Shown: positions 18,520-28,155 of the stretch, piece after piece
Numbering within the stretch: the first letter of the stretch is position 1
Layout: every line of letters starts with the position of its first letter
Source of the DNA: Symbiodinium microadriaticum
Lineage: Eukaryota > Sar > Dinophyceae > Suessiales > Symbiodiniaceae
DNA length: 64,000 nt
Assembly (NCBI GenBank): GCA_001939145.1
Contig: LSRX01000347.1
Span: 43,513-107,512 of the forward strand
Reading direction: 5' to 3'
Notes under the pieces: generated by a model
Seen by the model: the letters and a program-made list of their open reading frames with translations, nothing else
Databases searched by the model: none
What the model was told of the DNA's origin: nothing
Made by a program: the position numbers and the translations under genes

Positions 18520-18575
18520 GAGTGGCTCCAAGCCGTGGTGGCAGGACCGAGGGAGTGCGGGACTGCGCGCTTCCG
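18520..18575 (+). CDS. Exon after a family J end
   Basis: Acceptor CCCTGTCAG is the end of a decayed family J element (AAGTCCCCCGGCCCTGTCAG). Donor GTTTGG at 18576. The frame reads EWLQAVVAGPRECGTARF. Unrecognised. Confidence 0.5.
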
Positions 18576-19378
18576 GTTTGGAGTTCGCGTGTACAGGGCT
18601 GTCTTGGGCGTTCTTCATCCTGGCTTCCCTTCGTATTTCCCTGGTAAAGTTTGGGGAGAAGCAGTTCGAACCACGATGTTTCGAGAGGTTGCATCGCATG
18701 CCCACTGGAGTCACCAGAGCCCCTCTAGTTCGGCAGCCTGGTTCCCTTTTGCAGTGGTTGCAGGATCCCCCATGCTGGATCACAGTCGTTCGCCTTCTCT
18801 GTCTGCCCTGTAGAATGACAGCACAGATACCCCAAACTCCCTTCCCCATAGCTCGTTGTATATATGATTAAGATTTTGCTTCAGTGATTCGGCCTTCATG
18901 AGAGACAAAGGACCGTCTTTGGAGGTTGGAGTTTAGCGACCAGCGGTCTCAGTTCCGGATCAGAGTGTGCAACTTTGATACCGACACCCACAGAGATTTG
19001 CAGACCCCCCGAGGACGCATCACGCTGCAACGAGCAGAAGAGGTGCAGCATCGTTCGTCGCAAGATCATGCAAAGCCTGATCTTTGAAGGGATCAACAAA
19101 AGATAGATTCCGTGAAATAGCCTTATCTTGCCGGCAGCGGATACCTTCTTCGGGGGGGAGTTCGACCTTCAGATGCTTTAAGTCGTCTAGGCAGGCACCC
19201 AGAAGTCCTCCGACCCGAACGAACCAATTTAGGGGCCTTAGAAAAAGGTGTATATCACAATGTAGCTATGATGAGGATAATAAAAAGATGCTGCATTGTA
19301 ACACTAAGTATCCCGACACCTATACTACCAGCCTTCAGCCCTCAAGCACCATCCACAGGTGCTCAATATGCGCTCAAG
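18576..19378. other. Intron, no exon recognised
   Basis: Several open frames overlap at 18535-18870, but none has matching acceptor, donor and coding composition. Confidence 0.4.
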
Positions 19379-19478
19379 TCTCGTGGAGCTGCTGCTCCTC
19401 TACAAGGACAGCATCTGTGCTGGACCCTCTCCGAAGGAGGCTTCAGAAAGGGACCTGCCAGACAGGTCCCCCTCGAAT
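19379..19478 (+). CDS. Exon
   Basis: The frame reads VELLLLYKDSICAGPSPKEA then SERDLPDRSPSN, with donor GTAGGA at 19479 and a possible earlier GTCCCC at 19466. The intron opens with a short family E-like GTAGGAGCCTTACAT. Confidence 0.5.
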
Positions 19479-19661
19479 GTAGGAGCCTTACATCATAATT
19501 TGTATCAGAATTCATGACGAAGTTTCAAAAACAGGGCCTGAGTACCATCACGATCCCAAGTATCAAACCTGCTCAGGGACTCCAGGCTTATTTCAGGAGT
19601 GGGTCCGGTCGAGATTCATCCCAGGGGAGAGCCTGTGGCGAAATCGCGAAGCCCCTGAACC

Positions 19662-19760
19662 TAATGTAGGGCACTGAATAATTAGAATAGGGTTTTGGGG
19701 GGTGCCTTAAACATAATTAGCCCCAAAACCCTATTCTCACTATTCAGACCCCTACATTAA
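19662..19760. mobile_element. Family E palindromic element
   Basis: Near-perfect: TAATGTAGGGCACTGAATAATTAGAATAGGG and CCCTATTCTCACTATTCAGACCCCTACATTA (quoted here as paired pieces TAATGTAGGG / CCCTACATTA and AGAATAGGGTTTTGG / CCAAAACCCTATTCT). Confidence 0.9.
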
Positions 19761-20056
19761 TCGCTAGCAAGAGCAACGACTATAATTCTGATAAGGAGGC
19801 TTAAAAATAAAACACGATCAATAACAAGTAGCGTGGACCATGTCCCTGATACACAGGATCCCTGTTAATTATACCCTTATCAAAACAATGCTGCACATTA
19901 GTCAGGGGCCTCCAAGAAACCCTAGAAGCCCCGCAATCGAGCGACGGCCATGATAAGCTCATGCTCATGGGAGCCAGACCCAGACAGCCCAATAATATAG
20001 TAAGCCCAAATAATTACCACTACTGTTCCTTGGTGTTCCTTATGATTATGGCTAAA

Positions 20057-20263
20057 TACTGCTGATGATATAAATCCTGCATTACCTTAAGGACCCTAAA
20101 CTGTGGGATTTATGGTAAATTCCTTATTATGGGCCCCGAGCTCAGGGGAGTTGCGTGGAGATGGCCCGACCCCAAACCCTGAAGCCCCAAGGCCAGAACC
20201 TTGGGGGTTCAAGTGCCCATTTAAGGGGCTGGGTAATGCTAAGGATTTATACCATCAACCGTG
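20057..20263. mobile_element. Family C element with 95-bp interruption
   Basis: Left half TACTGCTGATGATATAAATC … CCTTATTATGGGCC and right half GGGTAATGCTAAGGATTTAT … CATCAACCGTGTA. They are separated by about 95 bp of GC-rich unique sequence (20137-20231). Confidence 0.8.
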
Positions 20264-20317
20264 TACCCCAGCTTTGGGGATCCTTCCAATGTGAGCTCGG
20301 GCGCTTTGCTCCGCTAG

Positions 20318-20432
20318 GGTTTAGGGTTTAGGGGTTTAGGGTTTAAGGGTTTAGGGTTTAAGGGTTTAGGGTTTAAGGGTTTAGGGTTTAGGGTTTAGGG
20401 GTTTAGGGTTTAAGGCTTTAGGGTTTAGGGTG
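20318..20432 (+). repeat. TTTAGGG array
   Basis: About 14 units of TTTAGGG with TTTAAGGG variants. Confidence 0.95.
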
Positions 20433-20548
20433 AATTCAGGGGTAAAAGTTGGGCTCTCTGGAAAAAACCCCGGATCCGAAGAGTCCCCAAGACACGAAAT
20501 TCATCCTGGGCCCGAGAACTTCGACCCGGGCACCCCAAGCTCAAACCC

Positions 20549-20682
20549 TAATGTAGGGGGCCTTAATAAATTAGAATTAGGGTTTTGGGGGTTCCCTAGT
20601 AAAATTATAGTATAGTAAACCCTAAACCCTAAACCCTAACTACCCCCAAACCCAATTCTAATTATTAAGGCCCCTATATTAC
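20549..20682. mobile_element. Family E element carrying a CCCTAAA insert
   Basis: TAATGTAGGGGGCCTTAATAA … ATTATTAAGGCCCCTATATTA. An ACCCTAAACCCTAAACCCTAA insert at 20619-20639 interrupts the core between TATAGTA and CTACCCCC. Confidence 0.85.
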
Positions 20683-20872
20683 TCGAAGGTGCTGTTGCTT
20701 AGCAGTCGAAGAATGACCTCGTAGTTCCACACTCACCTTGCGGTTTTAGCACCATTCCAATGCCTCGCTGTTGTCCTAAACTGACCAACCTCTCATTTCG
20801 AGGCTTGGGGTTTAAGTTGTCAGGTGCAGGGCTTAGGAATTCCTGTCCGTTTTGCGGCCCGTGTTCCGCCAG

Positions 20873-20947
20873 GATCTGCACGCAGCTTCTGGTGCATCAG
20901 AACCTGCGGGCACAGCAGAAGTTGCTGCACAGGCTTTGCAAGACATG
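20873..20947 (+). CDS. Exon with canonical donor
   Basis: Acceptor TCCGCCAG, donor GTGAGC at 20948. 75 bases, phase 0: DLHAASGASEPAGTAEVAAQ then ALQDM. Alanine-rich; unrecognised. Confidence 0.65.
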
Positions 20948-21114
20948 GTGAGCCAGCAGCTCGACTGAGGTTTAGGCCCTAAACCCCAAACCCTAAACCG
21001 TAGTTGAAGGTTCTAGGGGTTTGGGATGGAAGGGCTGAGGGTTGAAGGTTCTAGCTTCTCGCTAGGATTCGGGACGGGATCAAGGCTTTTGTGAGTGTCT
21101 CAGGTTCCTGTGAA

Positions 21115-21160
21115 GGTAGTGGTAGTAGTAGTCGTCGTCGTCGGAGCAGCTGCGGCAGCA
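21115..21160 (+). repeat. GTAGTA/GTCGTC trinucleotide stretch
   Basis: GGTAGTAGTAGTCGTCGTCGTCGG. Confidence 0.8.
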
Positions 21161-21374
21161 ATAGTAGAAATTTAGAGCTACCGGCATTTCCATGTTCTGG
21201 GTTCTTATAGTTCAGCACTAATCTGAAGCGTTTTTTTGACCCTTGCGTTTCTGTGGCTTTTAAGGGCTTGGGGGCTGAGTAGGTTCCTTTGACAGGTCAC
21301 TTGTGGCTTCAGCGACCTTGGGTCTAGGCTGGGGCTCGGAGCTTGGCGTGCAGAGGTTGAGTTTCTTACTTTAG

Positions 21375-21600
21375 GGGTCTAGGGTTTAGGGTTTAGGGCT
21401 TCCCTTAAAAGCCCTTAAGCCCAGAAAAGGTTAACCTTTTGAATGAAAACAGGTTTATATAAGCCCCAAACTGAAGCCTCTTAGGGGCTTTAGGGGTTTT
21501 TTGGGTTTTAGGGTTTAGGGTTGTAGGGTGAAGGTTTTAGGGGGTTTAGGGTTTTAGGGGTTTTAGGGTTTTAGGGTTCAGGGTTTAGGGATCGCAGACT
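21375..21600 (+). repeat. TTTAGGG tracts around an inverted family B piece
   Basis: TTTAGGG units flank GCCCAGAAAAGGTTAACC … GGTTTATATAAGCCCC, which is the reverse of the family B core. Confidence 0.7.
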
Positions 21601-22040
21601 CCTTGTGAGGTCTCTGAGGGCTTCCATTGGAGAGTGACAGGCCTGTTCATGAAGATGCTCAAAACCGTCCATAACGTAGATTAACCACCCACACAAGGTA
21701 CGCCGACAGAGCCAGTGCTGCCTACGCCTTCCTCTCCTTCTGCCGGAAGTGGGGAGGGTTCTTTACAACGAGTGTCCAGTGGGTTCGTGATCCAATGAGT
21801 AGGCTTTGTTCACCATTGTTGTGGTTAGTATTATTATGACATATGATGAAACGATATAATTTGCAGGTGTTGATACACATGATCATGCCTCGCATGATTC
21901 TGCTTCGGGGCGTGGCGACTGAAGCCTGCAATCTAAATCCGATACCCTGCAGCTATGGAGCTCAAAAGACCCGAAGCCCAAGCCCTTGACCGCCAAACCC
22001 TTGAACCCCGAAACCCCAAATTCCTAGAACCCTAAACTAA

Positions 22041-22141
22041 TGGGCTGAGTAGGTAACCTTTAACCTTTTCGGGGCTCTTATAATCCTACTATATTCAAAA
22101 AGGTTAGCCATTTTCAGGCTAAAGGGTACTCAGCCCCCAAG
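22041..22141. mobile_element. Family B palindromic element
   Basis: Family B ends are GGGGCTGAGTAGGTAACC / GGGTACTCAGCCCC, with inner arms CCTTTAACCTTTT / AAAAGGTTA. All are present here. Confidence 0.85.
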
Positions 22142-22258
22142 TAAACCCCAAAGACTAAACTAACCCGGAGCCCTATATCCTAAACCCGAAGTAAACCGTA
22201 AACCCTACTAAACGAACCCGGAACTTGTAGCTCGGCAGCAGCCTAAGCTTCCCCGCAG

Positions 22259-22316
22259 GTGCGAGCTGCGAGGGGCTGCAGAGCTCGACGCAAAGGGGCA
22301 GGAGCGCGGGCAGATA
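22259..22316 (+). CDS. Weak candidate exon
   Basis: Acceptor CCCCGCAG. A likely frame reads CELRGAAELDAKGQERGQI. Two frames are open, so support is modest. Confidence 0.4.
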
Positions 22317-22423
22317 TCGGATTTACTTGGGTTTCATAGGGTTTAGGGGTTTAGGTTTAGGGGTTTAGGGGCCGATGGGGGAGATCAGGGTGTTGGGAGG
22401 GGACTTCTTGCTTTGGGTGTTTC

Positions 22424-22526
22424 TGGGCAGTTCTCGAAAAAAGGGGTCCCTTTTGGGATCCTGTTTATGCGGGTGCCGTACTATATTGGGGGCCGAAAAG
22501 GGGACCCGAATTTCGAGAACTACCCT
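22424..22526. mobile_element. Family F palindromic element
   Basis: GGGCAGTTCTCG … GGGTCCC and GGGACCCGAATTTCGAGAACTACCC. Core GGGTGCCGTACTATATTGGG. Confidence 0.85.
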
Positions 22527-22552
22527 TCTATAGATTGGGGATTCCAGCATTG

Positions 22553-22660
22553 AATATAGGGGCCTTAATAATTACCTATGTCATTTTGGTGGTTCCTCGT
22601 GATGATTATGGCATAATATACCCCAAAACCCTGTTCTAGTTATTAAGGCCCCCGCATTAA
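22553..22660. mobile_element. Family E element
   Basis: ATAGGGGCCTTAATAATTACC … TTCTAGTTATTAAGGCCCC. Confidence 0.8.
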
Positions 22661-22830
22661 ACCCTGATAGCAACTCTTATAGAACCCTCTAAAGGAACCC
22701 TTAAGAGAAGCTTATTCTAATGATTAAGGCCCGTAAACCCTAAAACCCCTATGGTAGACCTTATAGAACCCTGTAAGGAATCCTTTAAAAGGAGCCTTCA
22801 AAGGAAGCCCATTCTAACGAGTAAGGCCCC
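22661..22830. repeat. Repeated right arms of family E
   Basis: ATTCTAATGATTAAGGCCCGTA (near 22713) and ATTCTAACGAGTAAGGCCCCTGCATTA (near 22811), each preceded by TATAGAACCCT…AAAGGA…CCTT. Tandem partial copies. Confidence 0.6.
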
Positions 22831-22885
22831 TGCATTAGGGTCTGCTTCGAAGTTTTCTGTTTAGGCTTTCGGGAGTCGCAGAGTC

Positions 22886-22926
22886 GTGATCCTTTATGGT
22901 TTAGGGTTTAGGGTTGTGATCCTTCA
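22886..22926 (+). repeat. Telomere-like tract between direct repeats
   Basis: GTGATCCTTTA, then GGTTTAGGGTTTAGGG, then GTGATCCTTCA: one mismatch in an 11-bp duplication. Confidence 0.8.
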
Positions 22927-22942
22927 ATCTTGTAGAGCCCTC

Positions 22943-23018
22943 AAAACATATGCTTCGTTCTCTACGAAGGTTTAGGGCTTAGGGCTTAGGGAAAACATAT
23001 ATGGGTAGTTCTCTACGA
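22943..23018 (+). repeat. Telomere-like tract between about 25-bp direct repeats
   Basis: AAAACATATGCTTCG…TTCTCTACGA (22943-22967), then a TTTAGGGCTTAGGGCTTAGGG tract, then AAAACATATATGGG…TTCTCTACGA (22992-23018). The right copy is also the start of a family F element. Confidence 0.85.
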
Positions 23019-23123
23019 TTAGGGTCCCTTCTAGGGTCCTTTTCAGAAGGGTTGCTGTACTACTTTGGAGGCCTAACATTAAAAAAAAAAAAGGGGCCCT
23101 AGTTTAGGGAACTGCCCATATAG
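22998..23123. mobile_element. Family F palindromic element
   Basis: ATATGGGTAGTTCTCTACG and TTTAGGGAACTGCCCATAT. It ends 10 bp before the acceptor of the exon at 23134. Confidence 0.85.
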
Positions 23124-23133
23124 CTCCCTACAG

Positions 23134-23205
23134 GACCTGCTCAAGCACGACCGTGTGAAACCAGTCTGGAGACTGGCAGAGCTTAACCAGGACAGATTCT
23201 GCAAA
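23134..23205 (+). CDS. Exon
   Basis: Acceptor CCCTACAG, donor GTTCCT at 23206. 72 bases: DLLKHDRVKPVWRLAELNQD then RFCK. The coding look is good; family not recognised. Confidence 0.65.
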
Positions 23206-23383
23206 GTTCCTTCGGATTTGTTGGGGATGGTTCCTGTAAATAGTGGTCCGTTGGTTTAGAGTATAAAAGTGGTACTGTTTTGGATCTGTCCTGTTGGCCC
23301 CCAGTGTTCTTTGCTTCTGTAGGCCAGTGTTCTTGGGATTTGGGTAATAGGTTAGTTGAGGTTAGTGTTCATGGAGGTTCTAG

Positions 23384-23535
23384 GCACGGAGGCGATAGCA
23401 TTCGGCGCTCTCTTGGCCCCAGTGCTGCAGGGGCGATGGTGGTTTTGCAAGCACGAAGCGATCCAATCACTACCGGACTGTGCAATGTTTGTTCGCTACG
23501 TTCGAGACTGGGTTGCGACAAGACATCCCTCGTGG
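23384..23535 (+). CDS. Exon, Trp-rich, possible stalk piece
   Basis: Acceptor GTTCTAG. The frame reads TEAIAFGALLAPVLQGRWWF, CKHEAIQSLPDCAMFVRYVR and DWVATRHP. The helical pattern with conserved-looking Trp/Cys fits a folded domain. I tentatively place it in the RNF213 stalk by position only. Confidence 0.65.
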
Positions 23536-23759
23536 TCGGGCGAGAGACAGCGAGATCCCGAAGAAGACAAGGAACCTGAGAACGAAGCTGCAGAAGCTCA
23601 GCTGCACTCGATTTGGGGATTCTCCAGAGCATGTTTGCTTTTGGGTCCTTCTTACACCCCAGCACTGTGATAGCCGGCACCTCGAGAGAACGACTTAGAG
23701 CAACATGCAGAGGGGTCCCCTTGTCCTCTCAGGTTCCAGACATGCCGAACACAAAACCT

Positions 23760-23842
23760 AACAGTATATTATGTTATATTATCTTACACTATATTATATC
23801 ATATCATATTATATTATATTATGTTATATTATATGATAGAAC
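23760..23842 (+). repeat. ATATT/TTATA microsatellite
   Basis: TATTATATTATATCATATC units. Confidence 0.9.
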
Positions 23843-23889
23843 GGGATCGCCCCCTACCCTGCACGAAATCACTCAAGGATACCATGCAG

Positions 23890-24012
23890 GAGGCAGATGA
23901 GCAGATGCTTGAGCAGGAGATAGTGACGGGCGGCTATGAGGCGTGTCGTGGCATCGTCCGCCACTTGGACGGTCTGCTCAAAGAGTTCAAATGCCGCCTG
24001 GCACGAAGCATA
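23890..24012 (+). CDS. Exon, coiled-coil-like
   Basis: Acceptor CATGCAG. The frame reads EADEQMLEQEIVTGGYEACR, GIVRHLDGLLKEFKCRLARS. Charged helix. It follows an AT microsatellite by 50 bp. Confidence 0.65.
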
Positions 24013-24118
24013 TGGTCATGTGCCTGTTAGGTATGGAAAAAAATCCATATCTTACTGACTAATCAGACTAATCTCTAGATGAATGGCCCCGAATGCCTTC
24101 TTCTTGAAGGGTCGGCAG

Positions 24119-24200
24119 AGGTATTTGCAAAAGCATTGCCGAGACGAAGCCGGAGCGCATTGTGCTGACAAGGCTTCGGGCAGTGCTGCCCTTGGGCGAG
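24119..24200 (+). CDS. Exon with canonical donor
   Basis: Acceptor GGCAG, donor GTGGGT at 24201. The frame reads GICKSIAETKPERIVLTRLR then AVLPLGE. Unrecognised. Confidence 0.6.
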
Positions 24201-24436
24201 GTGGGTCGGTGATAAAAACAAACCCTCGTCCTCTCAGCACCAGCTTGGTTTTGAAGCCGTAACCAACCAAGGAATCTCCTGTAGTTGGGTGGATCGATGT
24301 AGAGGGCGAAGTTCAGATTCCGCGAAGGCTTAAACTTAAGCCTCCCAAGCCAAGACAGTAGGTCCTCCAGCCTTAAGGTGCATGATACGCCGTAAACCCT
24401 GGATGCGACTGCCCAGAGATCTCTTAAACCCTGAAG

Positions 24437-24491
24437 GCTATCGAAGTGCGGGAGTGGCTGCAGAAGGCAGCAGAAGCCAGAAGCTCAGGAC
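24437..24491 (+). CDS. Short exon
   Basis: Acceptor CTGAAG, donor CGTGAC region at 24492. The frame reads AIEVREWLQKAAEARSSG. Helical. Confidence 0.5.
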
Positions 24492-24659
24492 GTGACTAAA
24501 CCAGGGCCCATGATTTTGCCTTGTGTTTTCGAGGTTGTCGAGGTTGTGTTGAGTATCTGTTCGTAACATAACCACTGACTTTTTTGTAAGGTGTTTGAAA
24601 CAATCGGCTTTGTAATGTTGTGAGTATTAATGCGAGTACTGTTACCATTACTGTTTGGG

Positions 24660-24662
24660 ATG

Positions 24663-24717
<55 letters not shown>

Positions 24718-24806
24718 TGCTGCTCCTGCTGCTGCTCCTCCTGCTCCTCCTGCTCCTGCTCCTACTCCTACTCCTACTCCTACTACTCCTCCTCCTCCTC
24801 CTCCTC

Positions 24807-24869
<63 letters not shown>

Positions 24870-24870
24870 G
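24660..24870 (+). repeat. CTG/CTC/CTA trinucleotide array
   Basis: CTGCTG (24660-24740) passes through CTCCTG, CTACTC and CTCCTC into CTACTA (24810-24870). PolyL, polyA/P/T and polyV/G/S frames here are artefacts. Confidence 0.95.
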
Positions 24871-25315
24871 CACCACTGCTACTATCGCTATGATGATGGC
24901 TTAGCGTTACCATTGCCATTGCTATTGCTACAATTATTATGGTCACCACGAACATTATTATTGTTACTACTGGTAGTGTTGTTTCTGGTACTAATAATGT
25001 TGTTATTATGATTTGTGATTAGCAGTGTGTTGTCGTCCCGTCGGGTCCTCAGGAGCGTTTGGAATTTAGGCTTTTGTTGTGTGGAGGGTCTAGATCTGCT
25101 AGCGCAACTTCAGGGTGCAGGATTTCAGGAGCCTTCTTCGAATGCCCTGTTACTTTGTGAAAGTTCTTCCTCAAGCGACAGCCTGCGGCTTTTTTGTCCA
25201 GGGAGGAACACTTTGTCAAAGAAGCAGACCCCAAAGGAGCCTTGCAAAACTTCGAAAAAAAGCGATAAGCTGACTTCACAGCTTAATCCCTAAACCCTGA
25301 CCTCACAAATGCAAG

Positions 25316-25426
25316 GTGAGCGGGCAGTCGTTTTCGGAGGGGCTGCTTCACTCAGTAGAGAAGTGCTTTCAACTCGGAAGCGCCAAAGCTGATCTGAAGG
25401 CCCTGAGCCATGGCAGCATTATCTGG
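25316..25426 (+). CDS. Exon ending at a family A element
   Basis: Acceptor TGCAAG, donor GTTCT at 25427. The frame reads VSGQSFSEGLLHSVEKCFQL then GSAKADLKALSHGSIIW. The GT donor is the second GT-containing triplet of the family A end GGGTTCTTG, so the element supplies the 5' splice site. Confidence 0.65.
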
Positions 25427-25700
25427 GTTCTTGTTAGGGGGAATTAATTTAAGTTGTCATAACAAGGAAACCATATTCTTTACTATACATCCCTATTATG
25501 GGCATTTCTGTGGCTTTTAAGGGCTTAGGGGCTGGGTAGGTAACCTTTTGGGGCTTATATAAACCTATTATTTTAATTCAAAAGGTTAACCTTTTTTTGG
25601 GTTAAGGTATTTAATTTAAGTTACCATAATAAGGAATCCATATTAATTACTATGGATCCCTATTATGGTAAATTTAAATAAAATCCCCTAACAAGAACCC
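25425..25700. mobile_element. Family A element with nested family B
   Basis: Outer ends GGGTTCTTGTTAGGGG / CCCCTAACAAGAACCC. Two sets of family A arms are present. Inside, at 25526-25612, lies a family B copy (TTAGGGGCTGGGTAGGTAACC … AAAAGGTTAACC). The nesting gives relative ages: B entered A. Confidence 0.85.
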
Positions 25701-26168
25701 ACTTATGAGTGCTGTGGTTGGTTACTACTAGTAGCATGTTTAATCCCTCTGGTCATTGCCGCTAATCTCATCGCTAGCATGCTTGCTAATCTAACTTTCC
25801 AGCGATTGCTTATACTACTAATTATCATCATCATTCTCAATATGAAAATCCCATTATTGCGGTTACTATCTGATTAATCTTTGAGGTGTCGAGGGGTATC
25901 TCGAGTCAGTGGTAGGCAGGCTGACAATAGTTTCAAGCGTGCTTTCATATAGAACGTCCTTTGCGGCTTCGAGCTGGCCTTCCACCAAGACCCATCACTG
26001 ACTGTTGTCATAGCATTACCAAGGCTGAGACCATGTTAGGGAAAGTCATGCAAACAGTGGGGGCAGTGGTGCATCGACTCATTCTCAAAAGCATGTCAGA
26101 CCAGGCACTAGGGAGGCAGGCTCCACTCAGCACTGGTGTGAGTGCAGCGAGCTGAGGTGTGCGGCCAG

Positions 26169-26577
26169 CAAGCTCTTGCGTGTTTGCGAGCCATCTTGGG
26201 AGCAGATGGCCGAAAGGCTGGAGCTCATGGAGCGGGCGATCGACGAGTCCCGCCCACCCGCGCTGGACAGCATCCTGCAATCCGGGTTTTATGAAGTTCA
26301 CAGCAGGACGGTCTCAGCAGTGGCAGAGCAAGTGCAATCGGCTGAAGACCACATCCTGCTGCAGCTCCGGGAGGGTGGCACAGATGACATCGTCAGAGCC
26401 CTCGCGGATGCCAATGAGCTCTATGCTTTCCTTCACCCGTTGCTGAAAGAGGACCTCATGCCGCTGCAAGATGCGGTCGAAGAGCACTCAGACGAGCTTA
26501 TCCGTGCAGACACCATTTTTGCCTTGCTGGACATGCAGCGATTCTTTCGGCTTCTCGTCGACCGGGCAGCCAGGCGC
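26169..26577 (+). CDS. RNF213: RNF213-like stalk exon (409 bases)
   Basis: Acceptor GGCCAG, donor GTAGCG at 26578. It is the longest exon of the first half. Segments include WEQMAERLELMERAIDESRP, SGFYEVHSRTVSAVAEQVQS, ANELYAFLHPLLKEDLMPLQ, VEEHSDELIRADTIFALLDM and QRFFRLLVDRA. The all-helical pattern and the ending SELI/ALLDMQRFFRLL style resemble the RNF213 stalk (family-level recognition, no alignment run). Confidence 0.75.
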
Positions 26578-26704
26578 GTAGCGTCCCCAAAGCCCTAAAC
26601 ACCATCGCCCCTAGCCGCTACGGTTGCCGCCTTGGCTCTCACGAGATCTTTTCGGAGCTAGACACCTGATTTCGGCTTTTGTAGTTAGGGTTCTGATCCG
26701 TCAG

Positions 26705-26889
26705 GATTCCATCGAACTTGGTCTCGGCCATCAACAGGCACCGTGACTTCGTCTGGGCCATCAAGGAGACGCACCGTGAGCTGAAAGGCGATGTTGACGA
26801 CATTGGAGGCAAGCTGCGTGTGTGCTCTCAGCACTGCCACGGGCTTTCCAATCTCTACAAGAACCTATCTTCCCGAGAGGCCCGGGCCA
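26705..26889 (+). CDS. RNF213: Stalk exon
   Basis: Acceptor CCGTCAG, donor GTTGAA at 26890. The frame reads IPSNLVSAINRHRDFVWAIK, ETHRELKGDVDDIGGKLRVC and SQHCHGLSNLYKNLSSREAR. Long amphipathic helices, phase-consistent with neighbours. Confidence 0.7.
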
Positions 26890-26967
26890 GTTGAATAGTG
26901 AATGCTGAGCGCTCAGAAAATTCTTTCTGTCAAATTTTGCAAGTCGGCAGTCTCTTTTGCTTCGCAG

Positions 26968-27090
26968 GAAATGGCCGGAGAGAAGATCAAGCATGCCTCC
27001 AGAGAAGGCGTTTATCGGCTTCGCTGCCGTGCCGATGGAGTGGAGATCGTCCTTACCTATGCCACCTTCTTTGATGGCCGGCATCAACAG
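26968..27090 (+). CDS. RNF213: Stalk exon
   Basis: Acceptor TTCGCAG. The frame reads EMAGEKIKHASREGVYRLRC then RADGVEIVLTYATFFDGRHQ. A helix followed by a two-stranded piece (VYRLRC…VEIVLTY) precedes the NELRDL segment at 28.2 kb, as in RNF213 proteins. Confidence 0.65.
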
Positions 27091-27099
27091 GCGGGCAAC

Positions 27100-27300
27100 G
27101 GGGACTGCACGTCCGGACATCGAAAAGAGACTCTCGGACATCGAACAAATACTCTGTAACACCGAAACGTGACATTTAAACACGTTTCGTGACATCGAAA
27201 CCCTAGTCGGACATTGGAAAAACACTCCATGACATCGATAAACGAAGGCCGTGTCTCCCGTCCGTCCAGTCTCCCTTCCGTCCATCCGTCCGTCCATTAA
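27100..27300 (+). repeat. GACATCGAAA interspersed short repeats and CCGT run
   Basis: TCGGACATCGAAAAG, CGGACATCGAACAA, GTGACATCGAAACC, CGGACATTGGAAAA, ATGACATCGATAAA occur within 130 bp. A TCCGTCCGTCCATT tetranucleotide run (27258-27298) follows. GACATCGAAA recurs at 27743 and 27763. Function unknown. Confidence 0.7.
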
Positions 27301-28155
27301 GGAGTTAGTGCGCGGGGTAAACGTCCAGGACGAAAGGAGTAGGGGTTTAGCATTTAAGGCTTACGGTTCGGATTTCTGCTGTTGAAGCTCTTCAAGGGAG
27401 CCGATTCACTTTTGGCTAGAGGAATACGCGCACGGTTGAGGGTTCAGGGTCTAGAAGTTTAGGACGGTAGGGTTTTGGGCTTGGCTGCTACATTACCATA
27501 TTATGAATGTGACCATGGGGGGCCCCAGGGAGTGGACCCTGAGCAGCGCTAATTTTGTCAGACTGCAGAAAGATAAGCTTTGTTATCTCTATAATCTATA
27601 AGCCGTTAAAACTCTATGAGCCTTTAGGCCGATATATCTCCTGAAAACACTATAGGCCCTACGTTGCCATGGGAAAGCACCCCTTTGGAAGAGGGAGTGA
27701 TCCGCCCTCTGTCCGTCCCCCTGTGCCGGCTGTCCGTTCGCCGGACATCGAAAGATATCGGGCGGACATCGAAAAGTTACATTTGGCGTTTTAGATGTCA
27801 TGGCGCTGTTTTCGATGTTCACCGGTAGTATCCCCGGGCAATCGCAAAACAAGGGCCTTCCCCTTGAGTATCATAGCGCAACAAGATTATCGAGATAGTC
27901 CCTAACCTTATGTCCGCAATCCCAAGCTCTATACCCAAGACCCAAGCATAATAGAGCCACAGTAAATGCATTTTCCTGTACTAGTTACGACAACTCAAGC
28001 TCCAATGAACCATTATATCTCTGACCCTTGTGAGCTCTCCTTCTCAAGCCCTAGTACGACATCCTAAACCCAAAACCCAAAACCCTAAACCAGAAACCCT
28101 AAAACCCTAAAGCCCAGAAACCCTAAAACCCTAAACCAGAAACCCTAAACCCCAG
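27301..28155. other. Intron, no exon recognised
   Basis: Apart from GACATCGAAA copies at 27740-27775 and a CCCTAAA tract (28060-28150), nothing recognised. Confidence 0.45.

Noticed and set aside
22090..22130. Dinoflagellate spliced-leader relic suggested by GCCATTTTCAGGCT
   Set aside because: It is the inner arm of a family B element and does not match the spliced leader beyond a few bases.
24485..24955. Ser/Arg, Ala/Pro/Thr and Leu-only frames
   Set aside because: Artefacts of the CTG/CTC/CTA array.
27180..27300. CRISPR-like array from repeated GACATCGAAA
   Set aside because: Irregular spacing, short motif, eukaryotic intron context and no cas genes.
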